DNA of 64,000 nt from Chengkuizengella sp. SCS-71B (GCF_040100845.1 NZ_JAZHSH010000001.1:2898501-2962500), one strand, 5' to 3'. Shown: positions 52,449 through 63,207, counted from the first letter of the stretch. Notes: generated by a model from the letters alone, not told the origin. Numbers and translations: made by a program.

Positions 52449-53135
52449 TTAGTTTTGTTCAAAATATTTAGTTGCAATTTCCGTTAATATATCATTTCCA
52501 TGTTCTATATTTTCTAAATAAAATATGAAAAAGTTATTCACATCACTATCTTTAAATATTGATAAATATTTGAAAGCCACATTTAAAAAGATATATCTAG
52601 AAACTAATTCTGATGTTAATAAGACCTTGGCTTGATCAGTAATAACTTTTATTAACCTCTCATCTTTAAATTGAGTGAAAGCCTCAATCAAATCATAAGA
52701 TTTTTCTAGATTATAAGGTTTCTCTGGATTATTAAATTCTTCTAAAACACCTCTAGTTATTATTTCTATACACTCTTCGTCATTTATCTCTGAAAAAAGC
52801 AACCATTTTTTTATATTATTGTATTTGTGTATGCTTTCTTTATGATCATTATAAAAATTCTCCCAAAAATCAGACTCAACAAACTCTTCAAATGTAAATC
52901 TAATATTACCTTCATTAGTTTGATTTACAATCCATTTAGAATTTAAATTTGAAGTACTAATATTAAATAAATGTGCTTCATATCTCATAACTTGCCTATC
53001 ATCATTCTCAATAAGAAAAAAGGTTTGATTTTCACCAAGATTAATTTGGTTTATAACTACCATCTCAATAACCAAGTATTCCCTACCCTCAAAAAGTCCA
53101 GATTCATATATATTATTTTTCAATTTAACTTTCAT
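52449..53135 (-). CDS. Candidate immunity protein of the Rhs toxin
   Basis: A 228-residue acidic protein. It starts 1 base after the stop of the 2254-residue toxin-like gene, so the two are translationally coupled. The first 60 residues are beta-rich (LKNNIYESGLFEGREYLVIE, FFLIENDDRQVMRYEAHLFN). The rest is helical (NIKKWLLFSEINDEECIEII, DERLIKVITDQAKVLLTSEL). Genes placed directly behind Rhs toxins usually encode the cognate immunity protein; that is the only support for the function. A similar N-terminal pattern occurs in the 63,306 gene. Confidence 0.6.
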   Translation of the reverse strand: MKVKLKNNIYESGLFEGREYLVIEMVVINQINLGENQTFFLIENDDRQVMRYEAHLFNISTSNLNSKWIVNQTNEGNIRFTFEEFVESDFWENFYNDHKESIHKYNNIKKWLLFSEINDEECIEIITRGVLEEFNNPEKPYNLEKSYDLIEAFTQFKDERLIKVITDQAKVLLTSELVSRYIFLNVAFKYLSIFKDSDVNNFFIFYLENIEHGNDILTEIATKYFEQN

Positions 53136-53136
53136 A

Positions 53137-56100
53137 CTAATCCCTCAATTTTACATAATTAAAATTTTCATCTACATCTATTATCCAATACTCATCATCT
53201 GGATTTTCTCTTAATTTTTTTGGCTTTGGAATCTTAAGTTTTGAATCAAACGAGCTTATTTCACCTGTTAATTGATTTTGATAAAAATGGAACTCTCCTC
53301 TACCATACTGTGTTTCGTATGCATTTGAAGACATTTTTGCCCAATCATTAATATCACTACCATCTTTAGTTAGTTCAGCAATAGCTCTAGAGTCCTTTAA
53401 GTCACCACCATTAATTATAGGTCTAGAATTAGAAAGAATATCCTCTGTCATTAGTGATCCCTTATACTTCTGAAAGCTGTATATATCTTCAGCACCACTA
53501 GTCTTTGTTTTTGTTAAAAAATATATTCCTTCATCAACTAGCTTAAATAGTTTATTTCCAAGGAGAAAGAATATAGCAGCACCTTTATCTACTCTACTAG
53601 CATTTGGATCAGCTAATGTATAAAAGTCGCCAAGTAAAAAGTCATTAAAGAACCATCTACTAAAGGCTCTTTCTGATTCACTGTTTCCTGGCTTCTCTTC
53701 CCCAGTAATATAATGTGTCCCATCAGGTCCATATAATCCTGCTCCACAGCCACCATATCCACACACCGCACTATGACCACTCGGATCAATATATTTTAAC
53801 GGATTATTACTTACATACGTATACAAATTCATACTAAGTGGATTACTAATTGTTCCTTCATAAGTATCCTCAGTAATAAACCTACCCATCGATGGATCAT
53901 AGTATCTTGCACGTAAATAGATCAATCCAGACTCTTCATCATAGATTTCACCTGTATATTGGAATGGGTTATCAAAGGTTTTTGTTTCATGACTTGTTTC
54001 AGATAGAACGTTACCCCAGATATCGTAGTCATATTCTTTTAATACATCTTTGCTACCATCATCAGCGATAACTTTAACCACATCACCATGACCGTTATAG
54101 AAGTAATATCCACCTAAATTAGATGTCATGTCCTCTCTATATAATAACTGATTTCCCCAAATGTTTCTTGCTGTTGGGTTTCCTACTTGATCTAATTCCT
54201 CAATAACATTTCCTTGATAATAAATATATCTTGTAAAGTCACCATCTACACTTTCTTTGGTTGCACGTAGTCCACCTACATAATATTGATACGTTGTTTC
54301 CTCATCATTCTCTTTAAAAGTACTTAATTGATTTAGTGCATTATACGTAAATTCTCTTGGACCTAATGGAAGTTTCATTGTTCCTTCCATTGTTTTACGG
54401 TTTCCTTTTTCATCATACGTGTAAGTTTGAATGCCTTCGACTACATCTTCTTGAATAATTCGATTTAAATCATCATATTGATACGTACTGAGTTCACCAT
54501 TTTGATTGATATATTCAATATTCCCAAGACCATCATACCCAAAAGATTCAGCCCAAGTAATACTTCCCGTATCTTTTTGTTCATGAGAGATCAGTTCTCC
54601 AAATGGATTGATGTCTGTTTGGAATCCCATAGATAAAGGTTCATAATTGAGTGCTAAAGAAGTTCCATCTGTAGAAATGGTATAGTCATAGTCTCCCATC
54701 AATTGACCGTCATAGGAGACGGTTTTAATACGACTTAAATTGTCATGCGTGTAATCTACTTGTTTTAAATCAGGGTAAACTAAAGCATTTAGTCTATCAA
54801 AATCATCATAGTTAAAGGTATAGGTGTTCCCAGCTATTTGTTGTGTGTTTAATCGTTTCCACTCATCATACGTATAGGAAAGGGTTTGCCCTTCACTATT
54901 GGCAAGCTCTGTTGGCAATCTTGTTTCTGGGTCATACGTATAGTCTTCCCATAATACTTCTTGGCCAGTGTTATCTGTCACCGTCATATGTTCGACTTCG
55001 TTATATGGACTATACGTATAAGTAAACGTTTGACCTTTTTTATCTACAAAGGTTTCAATCAGACCTTTGTTATTATACGTATACGTTTCTTGATCATCAG
55101 ATGGAGAAGTTTCTGTTAATAACCATCCGACTTCGTTATATATTTTCGTAACCTCAGGCTCAGTTTTGTTATTGATATAGTATTCTACGACCTGCCCTAA
55201 TGGGTTATAAACATACTTATAGGTTTGCCCGAGGTCATCTTCTAGGAATATTAAGTTCCCTGTTCCATCATAACCGAATTGATTCGTTTGTGTTTTTCCT
55301 TCAGAAGTGACGGATGTTTCTAGTAATTGACCTAAAGATGAATATTGATTGGTTGTGATTCTTTCTTTATCTCCATTCACATCACGTTCAACAAACTTTA
55401 TGAGATTTCCACTGACGTCATAGTATGAGATTTCTTCTTTTCCGTTTGGATAAACCACTTTGGATGTTTGTTGTAGGGTGTATTTTCCATCGGCTCCTTG
55501 AACCGTGTTTGCATAAAAATATCTTGTAATGTTCCCTTCTGCATCCTCCATGCTCATGACACGATTTAAGTTATCATACGTATAACTGGTTCCTAAATCA
55601 CTATTTCCATAAGGTTTGGTTGCATCTGTAATGATGCCATCATTAGATTCTATTTCGTTGATGACTTTTGATACTTCATTTACATTTCTGACTTGTTTTA
55701 CATTTAAGCCAAATGGATTATAAAAGCTCTCTATTTGTTCACCATCTGGTGTATTTACAGTTACTTTTCTTTCATCGTTAACGTAGTCAACAGTCGTGGT
55801 TCGAATGTCTCCACCAAATGGCACTTGGCTGTAAGATGTAATGCGGTCTAGATAGTCATATTCATATTCGACTTCACTTGTATCTGAATAGATGATTTCT
55901 CTTAAGTTACCTTCTTCGTTATAATCATATTGAATGGTTAAAGATGTTGGACTTTGACCTTCTTCTAAGGTAACTTTTGAAGTTTCAGTTTTTAACTTTG
56001 CATCCTCTGTATAAGTAAACTCCTTATCTGAAACTATACTTTCATTCCCAAATTGATCTCCAGATGCATAACTTGTTAAACTCTTCAATAACTGATCTTC

Positions 56101-59100
56101 ATAAACATACTCCTTTTTAAGAGTATCTGTTTTATTTGAAGTTGGAAGAAAAGGATCTTGATACGTGTATATTTCTGTTTCAAGTTCCGGTAAATCATTT
56201 TGAGCTCCACTACTACCGTAAACGATATCTTTTTGATACGTAAATAAACCATCTTGTGATTGGATGTTTATATTTGAGAGTTGATGAAAATTACCTGTGT
56301 ATTCATATACAGTTGTATTTCCTAGTGGATCAACTTCTTGTTTTAATTCCCCATAATTATCGTATTCAAAGTAATGGGCTTGTACATTCACCTCAGGATA
56401 AGGAATCTCTGGAAATTGTACGTTCTTTACATTCATAATAAATCTTTCATCTACTTCTTGTACTACTTCCTCATAATCAGGTATGTCGTCTGAGTACCGA
56501 TATACAGTAGTGGGTTGAATATGATCGCCTGAATAATCATAAGCAATTACAACATCTGGTTGTGATAAAAAATATTTTTCATCTTCTATGAACTGAAGTT
56601 CACTCTCTTGTAAATCTCTTGTCCATGTTGATGTTAGTAAAAATCTAGTCCCATTATTTTGATAGTAATAGAAATTTTCTTCCCCAGTGGAACTTGAAAC
56701 CTTATTCGTTTGTCGATCACCAAATCGAGATGAATTTCTTAATCTTGGAATCTCAATTTGACTATTTTTCCAATATTCTTTGAAGTTCCAACCATGATCT
56801 TGATGAAGTTTAGCATATTCCACATAGTTTATAGAAGAAGAGTTCACAGGATCTTCATACATAAAATCAATTCGGTTTACTGCATGATAGGAGATGTGCT
56901 GTAATGCATAACGGTCAATGAAAAGCTTGGTTGTATTCCGTTGTTCTTCAGCCGATCCAATCTCCTGATTCCCTTCAAAATAATCATCATCCCAAAACGG
57001 ATCATACAGATCATAATTAAATTTCATAATCGTTCCATTATTGAAATAAACATTTTTTAATAATAAATATGGGATTTCCGCATAATCTTGCCATTGTGTA
57101 TCATAAACTTCATCTAATTCTATTAATACTCTATCTGATTCCCAATAATCAATTCTGTTTTTATATTCGTCATAGTCTAAATGATTTCTGATCCTGTTCC
57201 CATCGCTTTCCTTTGTATAGTGAGCATATGGTTTTAAAATAAGATTGAAATCAGCTAATGTTGTTGAATCAATAGGGTAATAATTATAAGCTTCCAATAC
57301 ATTTCCATCTATATCATTCACTTCATCTAGTCGCCAATAAGAAATACTTTCCGTTATGATGTCATTTGGAAACGTGAAATTGGAAGTATACCTTCTATAC
57401 GTGATATCTTCCGTTCTGTTCGTCGTTTTATAATGAATTTCTTTCAGTGTACTCCCATTACGATCAAAAACACTAATTTGATAAATAACCATATCATTAT
57501 TTCTATATATTGAGACTCTTCTTCCAAGAGAGTCAGAAATTGTAATGTTATTGTTCACATCATCGTATTCAAAAATTAGTTCATCATCTAGAATCCGATC
57601 ATACTTTCTTAGGATTTTTCCGTCCGCATCAAATTCATACATTATATTACCAATACCAAATCTATATTGTTCAACATCCCATCCTGCTTCATAATCCCAT
57701 CTATCAGGACCGTTCTCAAAGTTAAATCCCTTCCAAAATTGATCACCTTGAGGTAGAACTTCAAAACTCACATTGTTTCCATAAGGATAATCCACTAGTT
57801 CAATTGTTGGATAGTTTGGATTATCGTAGTTGGTTCTTCGAAATTCGTATGAACTTCCATCCTCTAATGTAAATACCATTTTGGTAAAAGGATTCAGTTC
57901 AAATTTATAACTGCTTTCATATACTTTATCATCATTACTATCTGTTCCAAGATAATCAGTGTCATTTATGATGTCACCTTTAATATCTTCCCATTCCAAA
58001 TACGGCAAATTTAAACTCCACCCATTTGCAATAAACCCACTCATAACATCCTCTGGATTAATCTCATCGGATTTGTTAGTAGTTGAAGTTGCACGTGGAT
58101 CCTTCACTTTACTTTCAAGTGAGTTGTAATGTCTTTGAAGAACCAAGTCAAATCCATTTTTTCCAGGTAAGTATACATCGGTTACCCTCCGATTTGCCGT
58201 TCTATATAGTGAATCTACATAGTCATCTGTTGTTATCTTATAAGTATATTCATTGTTAAAATCGGAAAAAGTAAAATCTTCTGGTACGGAAGCCTTTGAG
58301 AATGTTTCTTTTAGTTCTTTTGTGTTCGAGTCTCTTGCTTTATTTAATTTTAAATTTTGTATTTCCTCAATATAACCTTCTCGATCAGTATGATATTTAT
58401 ATTGCGATATCGCTACTGGTAGCAATTCTTCTAAAGTGTTAAAATCTGTTGAATTCAATGATGCTATTTTTTTATTCAACAATTCCGTATCTAGTTTGAA
58501 TAGCTCAAATTTTTCAACTTCATTTAATTGATTTATATATGTTGGATAAAAATAAGCTGCAATTAATAAGAGATCTCCTCTTAACTCAGGAACGTCTATT
58601 CTTTCTTTTGAAGAAAATCCCTTAGAATCTTCTTCAGTTATAGGTAAATCTATAAGTTCTTCTTCAATATTTTCTTCAGATTCTGTTAATTCTTCCCCTA
58701 GGTTTTCAATTGCATCCTCTGTTCCTTGTGCCGATTGATCAATTAACTCTAACGCTTTAGCTACATTTACCAAACCAAAACCATATCGATGCTTATCTCC
58801 TAATGGTGTTGCTGAATTGTATAATATATTTTTCACTTCATCAGCTGTCAGCTTCTTATCTGATTCCCAAATAAGTGCTGCAGCACCTGTTACATGAGGT
58901 ACAGCCATGGACGTCCCTGTCATTTCGCCATAATTTCCATCTTGCAAGGTGCTTAAAATTGAAGTACCAGGAGCCACTAAATCAAGTTCTAATCCTGTAC
59001 TAGAATAATCTGCTCTCTCCAGTTTTTTATCTACCGCTCCAACAGAGATGACTTCTGGAAACAATGATGGATATAATAACGTATTATTACCTTCACCTAA

Positions 59101-59901
59101 GTTTCCTCCTGCAGATATCACCAAGATCCCTTCGTCTTCTGCTGTCTTTATCACTTCATGAAGTGCTTGACTATAGGATTTTCCACCAAAACTCATAGAG
59201 ATAATATCCATCTTGTTATCAATTGCCCATTGAATCCCTTCAATGACTTGAGCATAAGAGCCATTTCCATCTTCATCAAGTACTTTCACTGCATAGAGAT
59301 CAGCACCAGGAGCAACCCCTAAAACACCTAATCTATTATCGAGTGCAGCTATGGTTCCAGCAACGTGAGTTCCGTGTCCTTGGTCATCTTCATCAAATAA
59401 TTTACCTTCTACAAAAGAAATCCCATCTTTCACTTTTAAATCAGAATGGTCAGCTATTCCTGTATCTAAAATGGCTATATTTACGTTTTTACCATCGAAT
59501 TTATTTTTAAAAGCAATATCACTCCCAATAGCTTGAATCCCCCAAGGAAGCAATTGATTATTTTCGTCTACATCTTTCTTTGTTGGTTTATCTATGGATG
59601 CAACTTCAACGATTGCATTTTCTTCTACAAATAAAACTTCATCATCGTTTGTTACTTCTAATAACTCTGCTTCAGTTAATTCAGCAACGATGAGATCTTC
59701 CTTTTTTGTTTTAATTTTCTTAGTCTTTTTATCTTTTAATTTTATTTCCTTAAATTCATCTGCAGAAACTTCATCATTTAAACCTATTAAATACGAAGTA
59801 ACTGGTTCTTCTATTAATAGTTCACTTGGATTTGCATAAGATAGATTTGAAAATATCATAGAAAAGATACATATATATACTATAACTTTTTTTGAATCCA
59901 C
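53137..59901 (-). CDS. Giant secreted subtilisin-Rhs/YD-repeat protein, polymorphic toxin candidate
   Basis: A 2254-residue protein. Residues 1-24 are a signal peptide (VIVYICIFSMIFSNLSYA). Residues 30-115 look like a subtilase propeptide. Residues 120-385 form an S8 protease with Asp146 (NIAILDTGIADHSD), His176 (DDQGHGTHVAGTIAA), oxyanion Asn267 (VISAGGNLGE) and Ser331 (GTSMAVPHVTGAAALIW). An acidic linker and a long beta-rich part follow, then YD repeats from about 1200 to 1990. The Rhs core ends at about 2040 with the closing motifs YDEESGLIYLRARYYDPSMG, RFITEDTY and YIDPSGHS. The last 210 residues differ in character and end in a basic module (SRAIAELTKDGSDINDWAKM, GRGEFHFYQNQLTGEIS) that is the likely toxin. 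The toxin class is not recognised. It is encoded by prophage cargo with a candidate immunity gene behind. Confidence 0.88.
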   Translation of the reverse strand: MDSKKVIVYICIFSMIFSNLSYANPSELLIEEPVTSYLIGLNDEVSADEFKEIKLKDKKTKKIKTKKEDLIVAELTEAELLEVTNDDEVLFVEENAIVEVASIDKPTKKDVDENNQLLPWGIQAIGSDIAFKNKFDGKNVNIAILDTGIADHSDLKVKDGISFVEGKLFDEDDQGHGTHVAGTIAALDNRLGVLGVAPGADLYAVKVLDEDGNGSYAQVIEGIQWAIDNKMDIISMSFGGKSYSQALHEVIKTAEDEGILVISAGGNLGEGNNTLLYPSLFPEVISVGAVDKKLERADYSSTGLELDLVAPGTSILSTLQDGNYGEMTGTSMAVPHVTGAAALIWESDKKLTADEVKNILYNSATPLGDKHRYGFGLVNVAKALELIDQSAQGTEDAIENLGEELTESEENIEEELIDLPITEEDSKGFSSKERIDVPELRGDLLLIAAYFYPTYINQLNEVEKFELFKLDTELLNKKIASLNSTDFNTLEELLPVAISQYKYHTDREGYIEEIQNLKLNKARDSNTKELKETFSKASVPEDFTFSDFNNEYTYKITTDDYVDSLYRTANRRVTDVYLPGKNGFDLVLQRHYNSLESKVKDPRATSTTNKSDEINPEDVMSGFIANGWSLNLPYLEWEDIKGDIINDTDYLGTDSNDDKVYESSYKFELNPFTKMVFTLEDGSSYEFRRTNYDNPNYPTIELVDYPYGNNVSFEVLPQGDQFWKGFNFENGPDRWDYEAGWDVEQYRFGIGNIMYEFDADGKILRKYDRILDDELIFEYDDVNNNITISDSLGRRVSIYRNNDMVIYQISVFDRNGSTLKEIHYKTTNRTEDITYRRYTSNFTFPNDIITESISYWRLDEVNDIDGNVLEAYNYYPIDSTTLADFNLILKPYAHYTKESDGNRIRNHLDYDEYKNRIDYWESDRVLIELDEVYDTQWQDYAEIPYLLLKNVYFNNGTIMKFNYDLYDPFWDDDYFEGNQEIGSAEEQRNTTKLFIDRYALQHISYHAVNRIDFMYEDPVNSSSINYVEYAKLHQDHGWNFKEYWKNSQIEIPRLRNSSRFGDRQTNKVSSSTGEENFYYYQNNGTRFLLTSTWTRDLQESELQFIEDEKYFLSQPDVVIAYDYSGDHIQPTTVYRYSDDIPDYEEVVQEVDERFIMNVKNVQFPEIPYPEVNVQAHYFEYDNYGELKQEVDPLGNTTVYEYTGNFHQLSNINIQSQDGLFTYQKDIVYGSSGAQNDLPELETEIYTYQDPFLPTSNKTDTLKKEYVYEDQLLKSLTSYASGDQFGNESIVSDKEFTYTEDAKLKTETSKVTLEEGQSPTSLTIQYDYNEEGNLREIIYSDTSEVEYEYDYLDRITSYSQVPFGGDIRTTTVDYVNDERKVTVNTPDGEQIESFYNPFGLNVKQVRNVNEVSKVINEIESNDGIITDATKPYGNSDLGTSYTYDNLNRVMSMEDAEGNITRYFYANTVQGADGKYTLQQTSKVVYPNGKEEISYYDVSGNLIKFVERDVNGDKERITTNQYSSLGQLLETSVTSEGKTQTNQFGYDGTGNLIFLEDDLGQTYKYVYNPLGQVVEYYINNKTEPEVTKIYNEVGWLLTETSPSDDQETYTYNNKGLIETFVDKKGQTFTYTYSPYNEVEHMTVTDNTGQEVLWEDYTYDPETRLPTELANSEGQTLSYTYDEWKRLNTQQIAGNTYTFNYDDFDRLNALVYPDLKQVDYTHDNLSRIKTVSYDGQLMGDYDYTISTDGTSLALNYEPLSMGFQTDINPFGELISHEQKDTGSITWAESFGYDGLGNIEYINQNGELSTYQYDDLNRIIQEDVVEGIQTYTYDEKGNRKTMEGTMKLPLGPREFTYNALNQLSTFKENDEETTYQYYVGGLRATKESVDGDFTRYIYYQGNVIEELDQVGNPTARNIWGNQLLYREDMTSNLGGYYFYNGHGDVVKVIADDGSKDVLKEYDYDIWGNVLSETSHETKTFDNPFQYTGEIYDEESGLIYLRARYYDPSMGRFITEDTYEGTISNPLSMNLYTYVSNNPLKYIDPSGHSAVCGYGGCGAGLYGPDGTHYITGEEKPGNSESERAFSRWFFNDFLLGDFYTLADPNASRVDKGAAIFFLLGNKLFKLVDEGIYFLTKTKTSGAEDIYSFQKYKGSLMTEDILSNSRPIINGGDLKDSRAIAELTKDGSDINDWAKMSSNAYETQYGRGEFHFYQNQLTGEISSFDSKLKIPKPKKLRENPDDEYWIIDVDENFNYVKLRD

Positions 59902-59934
59902 TATATTTCCTCCTGTTTTGAAATGGCCAAAAAT

Positions 59935-62178
59935 CTATTCTAAAATGTAACTTTTATTTAAATTACCATTATGATCATATTCATACACCATTGTTTGCCC
60001 ATTTGGTAGTATAACTGAAGTAAGTCTATCCTCCTCATCATAAATGTGCGTAAAAGATCCGAAGAATGTACCGTTAAATTCTGGAATTGCAATTACCTCT
60101 ACTGAGTCATCACTTTCCCCATTACGATTTATTGCACTTACCACATAAAAGTATGTAGTACCATTGGATACGTCGTAGTCTATATAATTCATTGTTTGTA
60201 AACCACTCTCTACTATGGTGTATGGTCCTCCTGAAATCAATGATCGTTTTACAGTATAACTACTAGCGCTTGCTCCTGTAGATACATTCCAACTAATCCT
60301 TACAGCACCATCTCCAACAACTGTAGTAATTCCTGATGGGGTTAATGGAATTTCTGTTGGAAAAGGTACAACACTAACTTCTTCAGAATTATCACTTTCT
60401 CCACCACCATTTACTGCACTAACTACATAATAATAAGTATTTTCGTTAGTTACACTTGTGTCTATATAACTAGTTGTGGGAATCTCACTTTTTATCGTTA
60501 CATAAGGTCCACCACTTGCTTCAGAGCGCATAACTGTATAACTTTCTGCTCCTATGCTATCGTCCCACTGTACTTGAACCTTTCTATCTCCAGAAGTTAT
60601 AGATAAATCAGATGGTGGACTTGGAATTGTTATGGCCATTACTTCATTTGAGGTTTCACTTTCCCCAGCGTTATTTATTGCTTTGATCACATAATAATAC
60701 GTAATTCCTTTGGATATATTTGTATCTACATAGCTGGTTGTTGAAATACCACTTTCTATCGTAGTATAAGGTCCTCCACTTACTTCTGAACGCATGATTG
60801 TATAACTTTCTGCCCCTATACTTTCAATCCAATTCAGTTGAACCCCATCCCCACCTTCTGGTGTTGTTGACAATCCTGTTGGAACAGTTGGTAAAGTTAC
60901 TGCACTGACTTCATTTGAGTTTCGACTCTCTCCACTGTTATTTTCTGCACTAACCACATAATAGTACGTTGTACCATGGATGACCTCCAAATCTATGTAT
61001 TGTGTTTCTATAATTCCACTTCCAACAACTGTATAAGGTCCTTCTAAACTAGTAGATCGTTTTATATTATATAAATCTGCTCCAATTATTTTATCCCATG
61101 AAATTTGTACTTGTGAGTCAGTAGATGCTGTTATTAAATTTGTAGGCTGAAAAGGAGGAGGAATTTTCAGATCTGTCCAGCTACTAGCTTCAGACACTTG
61201 ACCATAGTTATCCATTCCGACAGCCACGACTGTTCCATCACTTTTTAAACCGATTGTTTGATTGGTTCCATTTGCACTCACTTCGACAATGTCTGTCCAG
61301 TTACTCACTCCAGACACTTGACCAAAACTATTCGACCCCACAGCCACGACTGTTCCATCGCTTTTTAAACCTACTGTATGAACCAATCCTGCACTCACTT
61401 GAACGATATCTGTCCAGTCTTCTACATCTATAGCACCATAAATATTATTTCCAACAGCCAGAACAGTACCATCGCTTTTTAAACCTACTGAAAAATTGCT
61501 TCCTGCACTTACTTGTATAATGTTGCTCCAGTTACTTACTCCATCTACTTCACCATATCGATTGGATCCCACAGCCACGACTGTTCCATCGTTTTTTAAA
61601 CCCATAGTATGTTCGCTTCCAGCGCTTACTTGTACGATATCTGTCCAGTCTTCTACTCTTTTTTGACCAGAACCACCAGAGCCTACAGCCAGAGCAGTGC
61701 CATCGCTTTTCAAACCTACTGTGTGTGATCTACCTGCATCCACATCAACAATGTCTTCCCAGCTACTTACTTGTAATTGACCATTTTCTCCTTCCCCAGT
61801 TCCCTGTACAGTTCCATCGTATTTTATACCAACCGTAAAATCACTTCCTCCACTCACGTGCATGATGTTTCTCCAATGACCCACAGTGACTTGACCATCA
61901 GAATTTGATCCTACAGCTGCTACAGTATAATCACTTTTCAGACCTAATGTAAAATTACCTCCTGCACTAATGTGGCTTTTTCTTACATCTCGCTGAGCTA
62001 AAGTCAAAGAAGAACTAGTCATATTATTCTTTTGAGGTTTTAATTGATTAACTTCATCAATTTCTCCAAAAACTAATTTCTTCGTAACTTCTTCTTGAAT
62101 TTCATTAGATATTACTAAGGTTGGAAACACCAATAAAAATATGCACATCAAAACTATTGATTTTTTAATAATCAACAT
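59935..62178 (-). CDS. Secreted RCC1-repeat, fibronectin III and YD-repeat protein
   Basis: A 747-residue protein. Signal peptide at residues 1-25 (IVLMCIFLLVFPTLVIS). Residues about 55-335 carry eight RCC1-like repeats (VGLKSDGTVVAVGSNSFGQV, DWTDIVQVSAG). About 335-700 hold four fibronectin type III domains, each with the YYYVVSA(EN/VN) ending. The last 40 residues are a single YD-type unit (VILPNGQTMVYEYDHNGNLN). It lies 33 bases upstream of the subtilisin-Rhs gene, so one transcript is likely. It may be a secreted partner or adhesin, which is inference. Confidence 0.85.
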   Translation of the reverse strand: MLIIKKSIVLMCIFLLVFPTLVISNEIQEEVTKKLVFGEIDEVNQLKPQKNNMTSSSLTLAQRDVRKSHISAGGNFTLGLKSDYTVAAVGSNSDGQVTVGHWRNIMHVSGGSDFTVGIKYDGTVQGTGEGENGQLQVSSWEDIVDVDAGRSHTVGLKSDGTALAVGSGGSGQKRVEDWTDIVQVSAGSEHTMGLKNDGTVVAVGSNRYGEVDGVSNWSNIIQVSAGSNFSVGLKSDGTVLAVGNNIYGAIDVEDWTDIVQVSAGLVHTVGLKSDGTVVAVGSNSFGQVSGVSNWTDIVEVSANGTNQTIGLKSDGTVVAVGMDNYGQVSEASSWTDLKIPPPFQPTNLITASTDSQVQISWDKIIGADLYNIKRSTSLEGPYTVVGSGIIETQYIDLEVIHGTTYYYVVSAENNSGESRNSNEVSAVTLPTVPTGLSTTPEGGDGVQLNWIESIGAESYTIMRSEVSGGPYTTIESGISTTSYVDTNISKGITYYYVIKAINNAGESETSNEVMAITIPSPPSDLSITSGDRKVQVQWDDSIGAESYTVMRSEASGGPYVTIKSEIPTTSYIDTSVTNENTYYYVVSAVNGGGESDNSEEVSVVPFPTEIPLTPSGITTVVGDGAVRISWNVSTGASASSYTVKRSLISGGPYTIVESGLQTMNYIDYDVSNGTTYFYVVSAINRNGESDDSVEVIAIPEFNGTFFGSFTHIYDEEDRLTSVILPNGQTMVYEYDHNGNLNKSYILE

Positions 62179-62568
62179 TCATTCCTCCTAATATTTAAGT
62201 TATTATGTAATAATCTAATTCTCTATTAAACTTCTTATCTATCCTTCTTAAAACCAATCCCTCCTTCATTTACTAAAACTTTCATTTATTTACCTTTAAA
62301 TCATATATAAATCTCTTTCATATTCCAATGGAAATAATTTCATTCTGAGGCTGCGAGGATCTAGAATTAAACAATTTAAAAAACTTTCATAAAAAGTTAA
62401 CATATAAAATATTAAGAAGAACTAATAAATTTTCTCTTATTATCTATAAATCGTTTTGCTATCCTATTATATTGTTTCTAACATGTAGCACTTGTAAGAA
62501 TAATAATTGATCCTATTGTTTATCATCCTGCTTCCCTCCCCTAGCACAATGGATGATATTTTCCCAAC

Positions 62569-62598
62569 AAAAAAAGAACGTATTTCTACGCCCTTTCT
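62569..62598 (-). terminator. Intrinsic terminator
   Basis: On the minus strand AGGGCGTA pairs with TACGTTCT (two G-U pairs) around GAAA, followed by seven T. It ends the 62,641 gene. The remaining bases of 62,179-62,640 hold the upstream region of the RCC1 gene, with no further gene seen. Confidence 0.8.
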
Positions 62599-62640
62599 GT
62601 TAACCGTTTAATCATAAAATTTTATTTTTAAACTTTAGTT

Positions 62641-63114
62641 CTATATTGTTATTACTGTGGCTTTAAGACTTCTAGAGCCAGCAAAGATAGAATTCACACC
62701 GAAGAATGATAAAAATGTACATCTAAGATCATACTTATTGATTCCAGGATCCGGATCTTCATCTACTAAAGGAAAGTTTGGAAAGTTTGTATGTCTAAAT
62801 TCAATAGAATTAGGTTTTGCATAATCCATTTCATCATTTATTGTTGCAATGGTAGTGCCATTTCGCAAGATCTCATATTTCACTTCAAAAGATATAGAAT
62901 CAAGTCCTGGATTACCTATAACAGCAATTTGGGTCATTGAATCAATTGATACTTGAGTTTTCTGTGGTTGTTGGACACAAACATCAACTGTAGCTACAAC
63001 CACAGGAACTTCATCAGGATCAGGAAAGGGAAGTTCGATTGATCCTTCACCACCATATGGGTTCTCTACCGAAAAACTTTGAGCTATTACAAAAGGTCCT
63101 TTATTTAATCCCAT
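62641..63114 (-). CDS. Hypothetical beta-rich protein
   Basis: A 157-residue protein from ATG 63114 behind GGGAGGTAAG; an ATG at 63129 lies before that site. MGLNKGPFVIAQSFSVENPY, then a beta-rich body (VVATVDVCVQQPQKTQVSID, FEVKYEILRNGTTIATIND) and SRSLKATVITI at the end. No signal peptide. The layout resembles small surface or spore-associated beta proteins, but no family is recognised. It has its own terminator. Confidence 0.7.
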   Translation of the reverse strand: MGLNKGPFVIAQSFSVENPYGGEGSIELPFPDPDEVPVVVATVDVCVQQPQKTQVSIDSMTQIAVIGNPGLDSISFEVKYEILRNGTTIATINDEMDYAKPNSIEFRHTNFPNFPLVDEDPDPGINKYDLRCTFLSFFGVNSIFAGSRSLKATVITI

Positions 63115-63207
63115 AAACTTACCTCCCAACTTTATTATTATCCGTTTATCCTATCTTATGAATAATCTAAAGAAGTTGCTTGGACTCTTATCTATGGGCT
63201 GGAATGT

